Below, one piece after another: positions 37,295 through 49,437 of a stretch of 64,000 bases of DNA. Made by a program: the position numbers and the translations under genes. The number at the start of each line of letters is the position of its first letter. Positions within the stretch are counted from its first letter, which is position 1. Origin of the DNA: Pochonia chlamydosporia 170. Its lineage: Eukaryota; Ascomycota; Sordariomycetes; Hypocreales; Clavicipitaceae. Below the pieces are notes generated by a model. It worked only from the letters and a program-made list of their open reading frames with translations, was not told where the DNA came from and made no database searches. The stretch is from assembly GCF_001653235.2 (NCBI RefSeq), contig NC_035792.1, positions 4,588,001-4,652,000 on the forward strand, read 5' to 3'.

Positions 37295-40200
37295 GCTTGC
37301 GGATGAAGAATTTGCTGCAGAAATAATGCGGGCAGTGTGTACTAATCAGAGTGGGAAGTTATCATGGTAGGATGAGATTTCATAGCAGCTAGCATACGAC
37401 AAATGTTGAGATATGCGGTAGTAATGAAGGTTTGTTGGAAGAAGTGGCCGGGAATGGGGTGGTTGAGGGAATTCGAGAAATTGCTCATGGGAGTACTTGG
37501 GGCGGCGTACATGTATAACACTAATTTGATGTTGTTGCCTGGTTTACTTGATGCTTTTGTGCGAGTGTTCTTGGACTGTGTATGTGTTTTGATAGTGGCC
37601 AGGTCGCAGGTTGACCAACTGACGGTCTTAAAGTAAGCTTGGGTGTTCAAAGGGCCAGACAGACCAACAGAGGTCCCTTGGAAATAATAACATGGAGCAA
37701 CAGCATTGCCACGAGGAAAAATCTAGAAATACGTCTGCCATCGCCTTATGTGTGGAGATTCAACAGAAGCGTAGGAGAATCCGGGACAGTAGTTTGAGGA
37801 ATTTGTGCCTCAGCACTGTTGTTTGATGGGTTGACTTATGTGTTGCGTTCTTTGTCTCATTAGTTTGCGCAATCAAGGGAAACAAATGTGCGACCCTGGT
37901 TCTATTCCAGGGACCAGATCACGACCAGAATTTTCAGAGCTCCCATGTTTGGAGAAAGTTTCACCGCGTTCACCCACTTCTAAAACGAGGTCTCGCCTTC
38001 GAACAATGACAGGGCGACACGGCTCGGCAATATGGCAGAGCCAGAACCCTTCAGTTACTATATCTGTAATAGTGAAATAGGAACAATGGCGCGGATGTGT
38101 TGCCTCTCTAGAAGAAGAAGCCCTCACAATCGGCGCACGAGGCAATATCGTATCCCTTGGATTCGAGGGCAGGCATCCATGATGGAGGCATCGTCAAAGT
38201 CTGTTCTCCAAATAAATCCAGTGGATACTGTTTTGTTTATCCCTTTCATTCCTAATGCCCTAACGGGTTCTCGGCAGTCCTGCTTCAGTAGCAATGGTGC
38301 AGGAACGGCACATTCGGAGTAATAAAGCTGAGACAGTCTAAGACACCGGATATGGAATGACTACGGCAGACACGGGCCGGACACTCGAAGCAACAACTTC
38401 GGCCCATGCACTCAGCTACATATTGTGAATGAAACTCTCGAGCAGGCTCGCTAACCTATACCAAAGGAACTTATTTTTGGCGGTGATTGGCTTGTCAAAC
38501 ATTTGACAGTTGTCTGTGCCATTACTTCGAGACGGGATGTCACAGCCCTGCTTTCCAGGAAGTCTTGATCAAAGATCAAAAGATGTGGCTTGATAGCCAG
38601 CATACGGTCTGCGCAAGAAGTCTTGAAACGGATTCACATGTTCTCTCATAGTTGGCTGCCGTTGCTCGCCCTTCCCATCTATTCTGTGGTCACAAAGCAG
38701 TCGGCTGGTGGTTCAAGCGTGGGACAAAGAAGGACAAGAAAAGCGCCAAGGAACGCCTTCACCCTGAAGCGGCGGTTCGGAAAAAAGCCTAGACATGAAT
38801 GTGGAAATTTTTCGTTTTTGTTCTGTTTTCTCACGAGTCAATTATTGGATGTGAATTACACCGACAAATCTCAGTGAGTGCCGAGGAGGCATTGAGGAAA
38901 CAAGCTTCATGGGGAACGGCTCGAGAACGGGTACCTGAATGCAGGATCCACCGTCTCTTTCTTTAGCGCCCAAAGTGGCCCATGACAAGACCAAGTTGGT
39001 CGCCAGTTGGGCTCCTTGGAGAGAAATGGTTGGCTCTGAATGGTCTTTTATCAATGCCGCGTGGCGACGGTGACACTCTCATGACTCCCTGTGGATGAAG
39101 TGTCCCATAAAATTTCGAGCCAGCGTTAGTAGGCGAGAATAGCGTTGGGCTGGGCCGGCGGGCAGCATTGGGATGGTGCAAGTGAGGGATTGCGACGATG
39201 TGAATTGGTGTGAGAGATTTATTCAAGAAAAAATTTGCAGACACGCCGAGTGGGCAGTGGATAGCAAGAAGAGTCATATGAAGCAGAAAAAGCTTTCATG
39301 ATGGAGTTGGAAGAGTTTGTCCCAACGTAATACTCTGTACCCGAGCTTGTCAGTATCGAGTAAGGAGTTGAGACGGAGAAAACTGATTGAGGTGATTCGC
39401 GGTTCCTGTTGGTGGATGTGGACGTGTGTCGCACCTTCCAATTTCGCGTCAAAGAGGTCAATTACGAAGGCTGTCTTGGCATTTGACCTGGCGGTGATGT
39501 GCTGGCCATTACTGCGAACGCACTCAGAACGATCTGTCACCTTGATCCGCCTGATGAAGCGATAAGACTTCGTTAATTGGCATTTGGAGCACTTCGTAAT
39601 CTCTGCAGCTTCGCGATGGATCGTGCTGGGAAAAGATGAGTTGTGGGCGGGTCGGGTCTGCACATGAGAATCACGAGATCCAGTTGCTTCCGTTGGGCAA
39701 GATGGGCCAGTCACTCTGTCCGGAGACACGCATAATACGACGTTGTGCAGAACTGTGTCAATCACCATTACGAAGATCATTGCTTTTCGTGGCTATCTGC
39801 CAGGGCGATACGCCGTACTGTACGGAGTACACTGGTAGCCAACCGAGATGCAAGCACGACGTGGTAGGCATATTTTTGGAACGGCGCTTCATGAACAAAA
39901 GATTGGATCGGATCGAACGCCGCTCGCTGGGTTACTCCGGCGAAGGCAAAGAAAGAGAAAACTCATCGACTGATCGGGACCATGGACGCTGAATCAAAGG
40001 CGCGCAAAGTAGACATCCTGGAAGCCACGCACATCACTATGACTGGTGGATGAATCATGAAATTGGCGATAACTTCCCACGTTTGGCGGCAAATCGAACG
40101 GCTACTGTGGTGGCTTGCAAACAGGTTCTTTGTTCACACCAACTGGCCAATTTTGTGTTTGACCAGTACGAAATCCGACGCAGCCCAAGTCGCAAGTCGC

Positions 40201-41152
40201 AAGCCAAATTGGTGGTAGCCCGTGAGCCAGTCTGTGCTGTGTGCTGTCTGGTGCTTTGCTGGTCGAACTGTGCATGTGTGGCTTTGTGCCTTTGAAGCAA
40301 ATGTCAGCCAGGGAAAACAGCCCCACTCCCTGTCCAGGGGCATCCGCCCTAGTGTGGCCGAACAGGGCAGGGAGGGCAAGCATTTGTGTCGTTTGATTGG
40401 CTGTAATGCACAAACGACGAGGGTAACTTGCGGGACCAGTTGACGCTTGTACCTGATCAAGGCGGTTCCTGGTGGATCGGCATTTCAATGTTGCTGGCTG
40501 CTTGGATTTGCAAACTGCCCAGCGACGAGCGTTGGGTGAGACACCAAGAGACACCAAGAGATTCTGGGAAAGCCTCTCGTGGCCACCCAGGGAATGAATG
40601 AATGAGCAGAGCTTTCACTTGAGCCGGGACGTGGCTCGTGCCAGCTTGGATCCATTTGCCCCAGTGGTGCTTGCTGGGTTGTGCACCGTGTTCTAATTGA
40701 GGCGCCGCCGTTCTTGGTGCTGAGGTCTGGTCTGGTCTGGTCTGGCCAAGTCCATGTCTGGCCTGGTCGCTGGTGGTGACAACGGGAAATTAAAAGGAGT
40801 TGGCGCCAGTCACCCGCCTGCCTCTAGTCCGCCTCTCTTCTGTCTATCCGTCCCAACCCACTGCGAAACCTGGCTCCTTCTTCCTTCTTCCTCTTCCACC
40901 CATCATCAATCGCATCTTCACTTCAATTTTCGTCGTCCGACTTTCGGTTCGAGGCCATTTGCGCGCCGGGCTTTGTCCCTTCCAGTTAACAATATTCCAG
41001 AGTTCTATTTGACTCTGTGCCGCTCTTTCAGCAAGTAAACACAAATTCGCAAATAACTCGCGCGCGCCACACTCGTTGCCAACAACTCCCTCACCGAACA
41101 CCGTCGATACAGCAATCACCTTGATTCTTCATTTTTATCAAAATCAGACAAG
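37295..41152. other. Intergenic region, no gene recognised
   Basis: About 3.9 kb. Open frames on both strands, such as 39274-39780 minus, show no known domain. A tRNA-like T-arm hairpin (CCTGG, loop TTCTATT, CCAGG) lies near 37890 but lacks the rest of a tRNA. A near-palindromic CCGTACTGTACGGAGTAC is at about 39812-39829. A perfect (TCTGG)4 tract is at 40726-40745. 40800-41150 is C/T-rich and likely the promoter and leader of the secreted-protein gene. Confidence 0.5.
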
Positions 41153-41927
41153 ATGCTTTTCCAGACCGTCGCTTCCGTCGCCCTCTTGGCCACCGGTGCC
41201 ACTGCTGCCGCCGCTGAAGCCAGACAGCCATACCGCCTGGCTGTCATGGCTCTGCCTGGCCAGAGCTTGATGCGTCGTGACACCAACGGCTACAAGCCCG
41301 ACCAGAAGCAGTGCAAGGCTGGAAACACCTGCGCCGAGGCCTGCGGTGCTGGCTATGCTCAGTGCCCTGGTGGAAAGCCTGATGTTGCCCACTGCTTCAA
41401 CCAAGGTGCCGGCGAGTCTTGCTGCACTGACAACTCTGGCAGTAAGTTTTCAACTCTGACTAAACTGCACCAGTGAAGCCATACTAATCTGTGACTGAAT
41501 AGACTCCTGCGCTGCTGGCTACTACTGCACTCACGACACCAAGGCCCAGACCTGGTGCTGCCCCAACAACATGGACTTGGCTGCTTGTGCTGCCGCATAC
41601 ACCGTTACTGGTCTTGTTGCTGCTACTTCCAAGCCTCCCTCTACGACCTCGCAGCCTCCCACAACCACCTCTGCACCTACCACTACCAGCGTCCCCGTTG
41701 TGACTGCTACCGTTGACAAGAACACGACTATCTGCAACGCTAGCACTGGCAAGTCTACCGCATGGACTGGCATGAACAGCACCATCAGCATTCCCACACA
41801 GCCCTCCGTCGGTATCCCATCAGTCACTGCTGTTCCTCCTCCTGCCCCGACCAACGTCAACGGCGCCGCCGCTTCTGGCGTCAGCGCTCTGTTGCTCGTC
41901 GCTGCCGGTGTCGTCGCTCTTCTGTAA
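41153..41927 (+). CDS. Small secreted cysteine-rich protein, probable GPI anchor
   Basis: Two coding exons (41153-41441, 41503-41927; 61-nt intron) encode 237 residues. The N-terminus is a signal peptide (MLFQTVASVALLATGATA). A dibasic site (MRRDTNG) about 20 residues later could be a Kex2-type cut. Residues about 45-145 hold 12 cysteines, including two CC pairs (ESCC and TWCC), in an extracellular-module-like spacing. A Thr/Ser/Pro-rich stalk (KPPSTTSQPPTTTS) follows, likely O-glycosylated, with N-glycosylation sequons (KNTT, MNST). The C-terminus has a small-residue region (NGAAASG) and a hydrophobic tail ending GVVALL, as in GPI-anchored wall proteins. Function unknown; cell-surface or wall role inferred. 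I do not recognise a named family. Confidence 0.85.
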
Positions 41928-44394
41928 ACTGTTTTGGACAGGAAGCGTCAAGGAGACGTGAGCGAGCGAGGGACAATGGGAACAATATTGGAAGCTCTTT
42001 ACGAGTGGCGGCGTTAGGTTACCGGGATGCCATCTACCAGGGAACACAAGCGGCAATTACATACTAATCGCAACCACGAGTTTACGAGTCATCTTCACGA
42101 ACCAACAGCAACGGTGGTACTTCTCTTTTTAACATAATCTTGAAACCATTTTGGGGTTTGAGCATTTACGCTTTTGGAAGGTAATCAGGAAAAGGAAGCT
42201 CGCTGCCACGCCTGGGATCGTGTGCAACTTTTCTGGGTTGCCTGGAAACCATGGGCCTGCACCTTTTTGTGTCTTTCTTCTATTCTGGACTCGACTTCCT
42301 CCATTTTTTTACCCTGATATTTTTGCGATGATTCCCCTTCGATAGGCTGCTCTTGAATAGAGTCGAGCCCGGTTTGGTGTTTTTTTATAAGGAGGCCGAT
42401 TTGGAGTGGTTATTGTGGAGGAAGAAAATGGTGCTTGGAACACTCGTACATTTACATCACCATTATACCTATTTGCTTAAGATTCAGAGCGGCAGCCTCT
42501 ATCCTTCAGAGTACTCTAGAAATGGAGGCTGCCGCATGTACGTATTTGATCTAATGGCCCGGTAGACAATAGTAACTCAGCATTTGCACACATCTCATTT
42601 TTGGTGCCTTCTTTCCTTGCAGGTGGTGATCACTCTGTAGTGACGATACAGTTGTTTGTTTACATGTTTCCTGATTGAGATGACGTTGGAAGATGTCTCG
42701 GAAGGGAATGTCATCGCGTTTAGAACGCCGTTGGTGTCTCTTGTCAAGAGGCTAGTGGGCCGAGAACCGTCGATTCTCTGGAATGTAGATGGTGATCACC
42801 CGTTGGTGAAGGAACCCCAGATCGATCCATCTCAGATCTGATCCACACCTAGTTGACGGTTCTACGCATCGCGTCCATGTTGAGGTGAGGTTGAATAGAG
42901 TTTGAGGTGGCATTGGTAGGAACCAATAAGTGTGTTGTGGCTACTTGCTTTTTGGTGTGGGGAAATCGACTGCGGGAGTGACCGCCTGCATCTGAAGGAT
43001 TGTTATGGGGAGATCTGGAGGGGCTTGGTGGGTTTGTGAGGGTGAATACGAGGATATCCACTTCATATGCTTGTGCATTTTGTGAATGGAAGTGGAATTG
43101 TGAACGGATTGCTGGGGAGGGTACTGTGAGGTGTTTGTGCTTTTGATGCTTGATTGTGATATGGGGATGGAGGTGGCGAGGCATGCTCTGTGCTGTGATC
43201 ACAGCATTGGGATATTGAGTTGGTGCGCAGATAGTCAGAGGTATCCTTGGTGACAACGGAATACAACATGTACCATCTCTCTGCATCAGCAAAGCATTCC
43301 ATGTCCCTTTCGCCGGAGCGACCTAGCGGTCACTTTCTTTGATACCAGGTACCTACCTAGGTACCTAGGTACTTAAGTACCTAGGTACATAGGTACTTCA
43401 GTACTTGGCATGAACGTTTGGCAGAAGACAAGCACCGTTGGGAAGGCAAGTCCCGGTTGTGCGCCGGACAGAACTCTGATGATATGGGAACAGCTTTGGA
43501 AACTGCATGAGGCGACAAGAACTTTGCCCGGTCTCGATGTCGTGCCAAGTCCGCACCACTCAGAAAACCACCATAACCAACATCAGCAATGAGAGAGATT
43601 TAGTCTTTCCAAACAGCGGTGGAACTAGTCGAATTTTCTGGTTCGTTTCGTATCCTGGGATGCGGACTGATTTTGTCACCGTAACGGAAAAACTTGGTCC
43701 ATTGTCGGTATTCAGCGTCTCGAATTGGTCATCGCCCGGTGCCAGAGGCGAAACGCCCCGGACAGTCGGTTTGAGCCTGCGGTTCGGGGGAGGTGAAGTT
43801 GCCTTGGCCAACATTACAGTGCTTCGTGTGCGTCAATGTTCCCCAGCGTTCAATCGGAAGTCACGTCGGGTGTGCATTTCCTTTGACTAGACGAGTCAAG
43901 TATCTGTTCCTCCCGTCTGGTTGGCATTCTGCGAAAGGCCGCCAGTCTGGATGGCCAATGTTTCACTGGGTTGCCCCGACGCAGCGGGGTGTTCGCTGCC
44001 GCAGACAAAGGTTAGGCAGACTTGATGGCTCAAAGCTGCAATATGGCTGCAACATCTCAAGGCTTCGGTCTGCATTGGAATGCAAAAAGTTGCCTTGTGC
44101 CACATCAAGCTGCTCTTGTGGGCAGGAGCAACCGACGCGGCAGCCCCCGATTAGCCGGCCTATTCTCCCTGGTTCCGTCTCAACGTCTCATTCGACAACA
44201 ATTCTGCCATGTAAGCGCTCGACCTTAACTCAACCTGCATGTTGGTCGCCTCGCACAATCTGTAACAATTGCGCACCCCATCTCATGCGCCTCACTATGA
44301 CACCACCAACAAAGAAGCTGTCTCCTTCTCTCCTCATTATGGAACTGAACACTTCGAAGCAACGCCGTGTCGCCTTGCTAGCGTCGTCGATGCC
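41928..44394. other. Intergenic region upstream of the NLR-like gene
   Basis: No gene recognised in about 2.5 kb. It contains a TACCTAGG/GTACTTAAGTAC array at 43347-43408. Open frames such as 42849-43292 (minus) and 43507-43890 (plus) show no known domain. The final 200 bases are the likely leader of the NLR-like gene; an in-frame extension upstream of the chosen ATG looks non-coding. Confidence 0.5.
43347..43408. repeat. TACCTAGGTA-type array
   Basis: About 60 bp of near-palindromic 8-10-mers: GGTACCTA, CCTAGGTA, GTACTTAAGTAC and variants. Isolated copies occur at about 12797 and 19292 in this window. Confidence 0.75.
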
Positions 44395-47300
44395 ATGGCC
44401 TTGGAGGCTTTGGGTGTCGCCTCAAGCGTCATTGCCGTTGTCGAGATATCCGGCCGTATAGCGGCAATATGTTTTCAGTACTCAAAAGGTGTGAAAAACG
44501 CCAAAGAGGAAGTCGACCGCCTGCTGCGAGAGGTCAATACCCTTGGCGAGACGACGAGCAGCGTCCAAGATCTACTCCAAGGTCCCAGTGGGACCAAGCT
44601 CAAGACATCAAAGAAGCTCTTGAGGGCGGTTGAAGAGGCTCAGGCCCATTTGAGGAAGTTGGATGATGATTTGCGACCATCCTCGACTCAAAAAGCGTTT
44701 CGAAGATTGGGAATTGGAGCGCTCAAGTGGCCGCTGAAAAGCAATGATGTGGAACGAGTTATCCAGCAACTTGGACGATGTGCACAGAGTATATCTCTCG
44801 CCCTGCAAGTCGACCAAACGTGAGTCGCTAGACCAACGTTGAACCTAGTTTTGTTATTGACCCGGAGCTAGCTCGATCTTAGTTGACGTCGACCAAAAGG
44901 CTGTTCTAAGTCGTCTACCAGCAGCAGTTGGAGCAATGTTTGACTCGTTCAACGAGGGAAGCAATCCGACCTGCATGGAAAATACCCGTGTCTCTCTATT
45001 GGACTTGATAACACAATGGGTAGACGGCCCATATGCAGAGACCATATTCTGGCTCAACGGCATGGCTGGTACTGGGAAATCTACGATCGCTAGGACTGTT
45101 GCTCGAATGCTGGACCGGACGGGCCATCTTGGTGCTAGCTTCTTCTTCAAGAGAGGTGAGGCGGACAGAGATACCCTCCGCAAGTTTTTCGCTACCATTG
45201 CGGCTCAGTTGGTGACCAGAGTGCCTGGCACAGCCACACATATCAAGGAGGCGATCGACGCTGATCCAACAATATTCCAGAAGGCGATGCCAGAGCAGTT
45301 CGACAAACTGATAGTACAGCCATTGTCAAAGGTTGATCACGCATCACAAAAGACACCTACGCTAGTGATACTCATTGATGCGCTGGACGAATGCGGCGGA
45401 TCGCCAGACGACATTCGACGCGTAATAAATCTGCTATCCCGAACCAACAACTTCAAGTCACCACGGGTTCGATACTTTGTCACTAGTAGACCAGAGCTGC
45501 CCATTCGGATTGGATTTGGTTTAGTCAAGATCTTGTACCGGAACGTGGCGCTCCAAGAAATACCTGAATGCGTCATACAACATGATATCAGTGTATTCCT
45601 GGAGCATCAACTTGCGAATATACGCACCCAGTACAATGCTACGGTGCCAGAAGACCGACGCCTCCCACTCACGTGGCCTGGCAACGAGACGGTCCAGACA
45701 CTGATGAGGATGGCCAACCCCCTCTTCATTTTTGCCTCTACCGTGTGCCGCTACCTCGCTGACTTGCGCTGGCACCCTGACGACCAACTCGCCAAGGTCT
45801 TACGCTATCAGACTAAAAGCCAGCAATCAAAGCTTGATGCCACATACCGCCCTGTATTAGATCCGCTGATCGAGGGACTTGACAAAGTGGAAAAAGTCGA
45901 ATTACTGCAACTGTTTCGAGCGATCGTGGGATCAATTGTCGTCTTGGCTCGGCCCCTTTCTGTCCCCTCACTAGCGAAAGTACTCAACCTTTCCAAAAGG
46001 ACCATTGAGCAGCATTTAGGCGTTCTACATTCTGTATTGAGTGTGCCAAATTCGTCAGATGCTCCTGTGAGGTTATTTCACCTATCGTTCCGAGACTTTC
46101 TCCTGGACCCTACGAAGGAAGACGAGAACCCGTTTTGGGTGAGTGAAACCGAAACGCACAATACAATGGCCGCGAACTGCTTTCGAGTGATGAATGAATC
46201 TCTGCGAAAGGACATTTGCAACCTGAAGGACCCCGGTATATCACGTACTGCTATCGACCCGGAAAGGGTGAACGAGTGCATCTCAGATGAAGTTCAATAT
46301 GCCTGTGCCAACTGGGTGCTTCATCTCCAGTTGTCGGCATCTACCGTTTGTGACAACGATACCGCTCATACATTTCTCACGACGCATTTTCTCCACTGGA
46401 TCGAAGCCCTCAGCTTGATGGGTCGAATGAGAGATGCAATCACTATGATCAAGTCATTGAAGAAACTCCTCGCCGTAAGCCTGACTCAGAGTGTGACGAT
46501 ATCTTCACGACAAGTGGACTGACATGACTAGGGTGAGAATCGTGAAGAGATATCAGCATTTCTTGAAGACGCATACCGAGTCTTGCTCACATTCATGGCA
46601 ACGATCAGCTCCCACCCCTTACAATTGTATTCGTCAGTTTTGCTTTTTGCTCCTCAAAACAGCATAATTAGAAACGTGTTTCAGAGTAGCATTCCCAGTT
46701 GGATTTGCTCTCTACCAACTATGCGACCAGACTGGGATGACTGCTTGCAGATTCTTGAGGGTCATGACAAGTCCGTCACCGCCGTGACATTTTCACCATC
46801 TGGGACTCGCTTAGTCTCCGCAGCGCGGGACGGGACTGTCAGATTTTGGGACACAGACACAGGAGATTGCTTGCAAGTGCTTCAGTCCTCTGCGGCGGCT
46901 AGTTCAGTAGTCTTCTCCAGTGATGAAAATCACCTACTTGCCGCCTGCAAGGACGGAACAGTCCGGATGTGGGACACTGACACAGAAGAGTGTGTTTTAA
47001 ATATCAAGTGCAACAGTAAAAGTTCCTCCAGTGCGCACTTCAGTGGCGATTCGGGTATTGTGGTTTCGTCTGACTACGACAATATAATTCGTATCTGGGA
47101 CCGCACCACTGGTGAGGCAACACAGGAACTAATTGGCCATCGCCGAGGCGTTACTTCAGTATGTGTTTCTTACGACTCAACTCTCGTGGCATCTGCATCC
47201 TGGGATTGCACCATTCGTATATGGCGTCTTGAATCGGGAAGCAGTGAGAAAGAGCTGGTAGGGCACAGGTCTCCTGTCACTTGTTGCAAATTTTCCTATG

Positions 47301-48700
47301 ATGCTTCATTGCTCGTTTCCTGCTCAGGTGACGGGGATGTGAGGATCTGGAGTGTTGAAACTGGAGATTGTCTGAGAGCAATACAAGATCACGATGTTGG
47401 AAGTGTGGCGTTCTCTCATGATGCGTCGCTGGTGGTGTCGACCGGTTTTAGCGAGCATGTCGCAGTCGCAGTGCGTTTGACTGCCACAGGGCAGCTTGTT
47501 CAAAGGATGCATGGAAACACTGAATGGAATTTTGGAGTAGACTTTTCACCCGACTCTTCCATGATTGCATCCGCATCACCTGATGCTACTGTGCGCATTT
47601 GGCGGTGCGATGCATCGAAAGTTAAACCGGAGGAGTACCACGACAGAGTCGCCGACATGTACGTCTCGTACGACGGGACACAATTGGCGGCGGTCTCCTT
47701 TGCGAATGATGTTACAATATGGAGTGCTAAGGCAGGTCGTTTTGTAAAAACACTTCCAAACCACGACGGGATCTGGAGTCGGGCCGTTTTTTCGCCAAGT
47801 TGTTCTGTTTTGGCAACATCGTCAAAGAATCAAGTTTGGATTTGGGATGCGGAGACAGCGGCTCGCATAGCCCAACTAGACACGGCGTTTAAACATGGCC
47901 CTGAGGTTTTAGAATTTTCGCAAGATTCCAGATATCTGATCATGGCCGCCAAGAGTAGCGAAATACAAGTATGGGAAGTAGAGACCAGAAAGTTTGTATG
48001 GGAAGATTTGTTTACAGGACAGAAAGCGTCAGTTCCAGTGACGGCTCCAGCCATGTCAGCCGACTCCAAACTACTAGCCGCGGGGTTCGACAACAAGCTG
48101 AAGATATGGAATCTACCTTCCAAAACACTCATTCGAGAGTTTGTGGACGGCGAGAGACCCTGGGATAGTCTCGCATTTTCTCCAGACGGATCTCTCATTG
48201 CTTTAGGCTCGAGAAGCGGGATGCAGGTACAAAATGTTCTCACTGGCGAATGCATTTGCCGATTCGAGGGTCGGGCGGTCAAGCTGGTTTTCTCGGCTGA
48301 TTCTTCTTTGTTGGCATCTACCTACAGGGAAACAGTCAAAATATGGAATGCACGGACTGGTATGTGCCTCAAGCATGTTGATATGGGACAGCCCTCTGCT
48401 CAATTGTTGCTGTGTTCAGATGGTGGGTACTTACGAACAGACGTCGGGATGATTCCGTTGGGCAACTTGGACGAAATGGTTCCCCAACCGCCCCCCATTG
48501 AGCAGAATATTCAAGTCGGGTGCGGTATCAGCAAGGACGGCAGTTGGGTCACCTGGAATGGGAAGAAAGCTGTCTGGCTCCCAAAAGGATTTCGTGGAGA
48601 TATATCACCAGTGGTCCTTGGCACTGCGGCTGCTGTTTGCTCAGAAAATCCTGCGCATATAGCATTTGTTCAACTGGATCATAGCAAGTTGCCTTTTTGA
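44395..48700 (+). CDS. NLR-like STAND protein: fungal N-terminal domain, NACHT, WD40 repeats
   Basis: Three coding exons (44395-44819, 44872-46474, 46532-48700; introns 52 and 57 nt) give 1398 residues. The start MALEALGVASSVIAVVEIS is typical of HeLo-like/SesA-type N-terminal domains of fungal STAND proteins, with a helical region to about residue 140. NACHT follows: Walker A GMAGTGKST (about residue 200), Walker B LVILIDALDECGG, then YFVTSRPE. After a winged-helix-like region with RLFHLSFRDFLLD, the C-terminal half holds about 13 WD40 units, for example GTVRFWDTDTGDCLQVLQ and ATVRIWRCD. The repeats differ clearly from one another, unlike the near-identical units of HET-E-type proteins. Such proteins act in heterokaryon incompatibility or immune-like cell death; a ligand-sensing role here is inference. 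Convergent with the acyl-CoA-binding gene. Confidence 0.92.
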
Positions 48701-48905
48701 GTGGGAACTTGCATTCAGGAGATATCTACAGAGGGTAAACAGGAGCAGATTGGTTCTCCTAATGTAGCAAACTACAACTGAGACAGAGTCGGTTGGTCAG
48801 ATGGCAGGAACGGTTCATGAGGGGTGTATTGAAGCAGCTCAGCCTCCCGAATAGTAACATACTACTTCGCCCAAAGTAATCTCATGGTGGTGTATCGACG
48901 TTTGC

Positions 48906-49437
48906 TCAATTACCCTCCTTCACCTTGCATCCGTTGGCAATTTTCTCAGCGACATCTTTCTTCATTTTCTCCACCTCCTCGATGTACAACTGCTGGGCTG
49001 CCTCTTGAGTAACTCCCTCATCAACCTTTTTTTGCCATTCCGCTCGCATATGCTTTTGCTATTTATGAAACAAAGTATTAGAAACCTTGGGTCTCGCAAG
49101 CAAAATGTCAAGGGAAGCCTGTATTTGGGGGCGGTAGAGGCTCACCTGGATTTGGAACATGCCGACGGACGGGGCCTTGGTGATGTCGTCACCTTTCCCG
49201 ATCTTGAAGAGGGCTAAGGACAAAAAGAAACCATCGAAAGAATTAGCCAATGTGAAAATCATTTCGCAGGAAAAAGCAGCCTTAGGGGCCAGATGGAAGG
49301 GCGGTACCGTAAAGCAAAAGGAGCTGTTCGTTGGTGGGATTGTCTGATGATTTCTCGAACTTGGGGAGGCTCGAGGACTCGTCTCTGGCGGTCTTGAAAG
49401 CTGGGTTACGCTCGAAAGCTAGTTCCTCGGCAGACAT
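48906..49437 (-). CDS. Acyl-CoA-binding protein
   Basis: Binds long-chain acyl-CoA esters and buffers them in the cytosol. Three exons on the minus strand (49437-49308, 49213-49146, 49058-48906; introns 94 and 87 nt) give 116 residues. It begins MSAEELAFERNPAFKTARDE. Family signals are NEQLLLLYALFKIGKGDD (ACBP usually has LY.YKQAT.GD), the P-x-x-x-M/F turn, and a Lys-Trp pair in HMRAEWQKKVDEG. It is longer than the standard 87-residue form because of C-terminal helical residues rich in Lys and Glu. The second exon carries the most diverged part, so ligand specificity could differ. Divergent from the AMID-like oxidoreductase by about 1 kb. Confidence 0.85.

Noticed and set aside
37880..37915. 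tRNA-like T-arm hairpin (CCTGG, loop TTCTATT, CCAGG)
   Set aside because: The expected 5' acceptor strand (TCTGGTC), D-arm and anticodon arm are not found upstream at the right distances, and the loop breaks the usual TTCRA pattern.
39274..39780. 168-codon minus-strand open frame
   Set aside because: No recognisable domain, no splice partners, and no clear start context; kept only as part of the intergenic note.
42849..43292. 147-codon minus-strand open frame
   Set aside because: His/Pro/Ser-rich composition arising from a G/T-rich plus strand; no family likeness.
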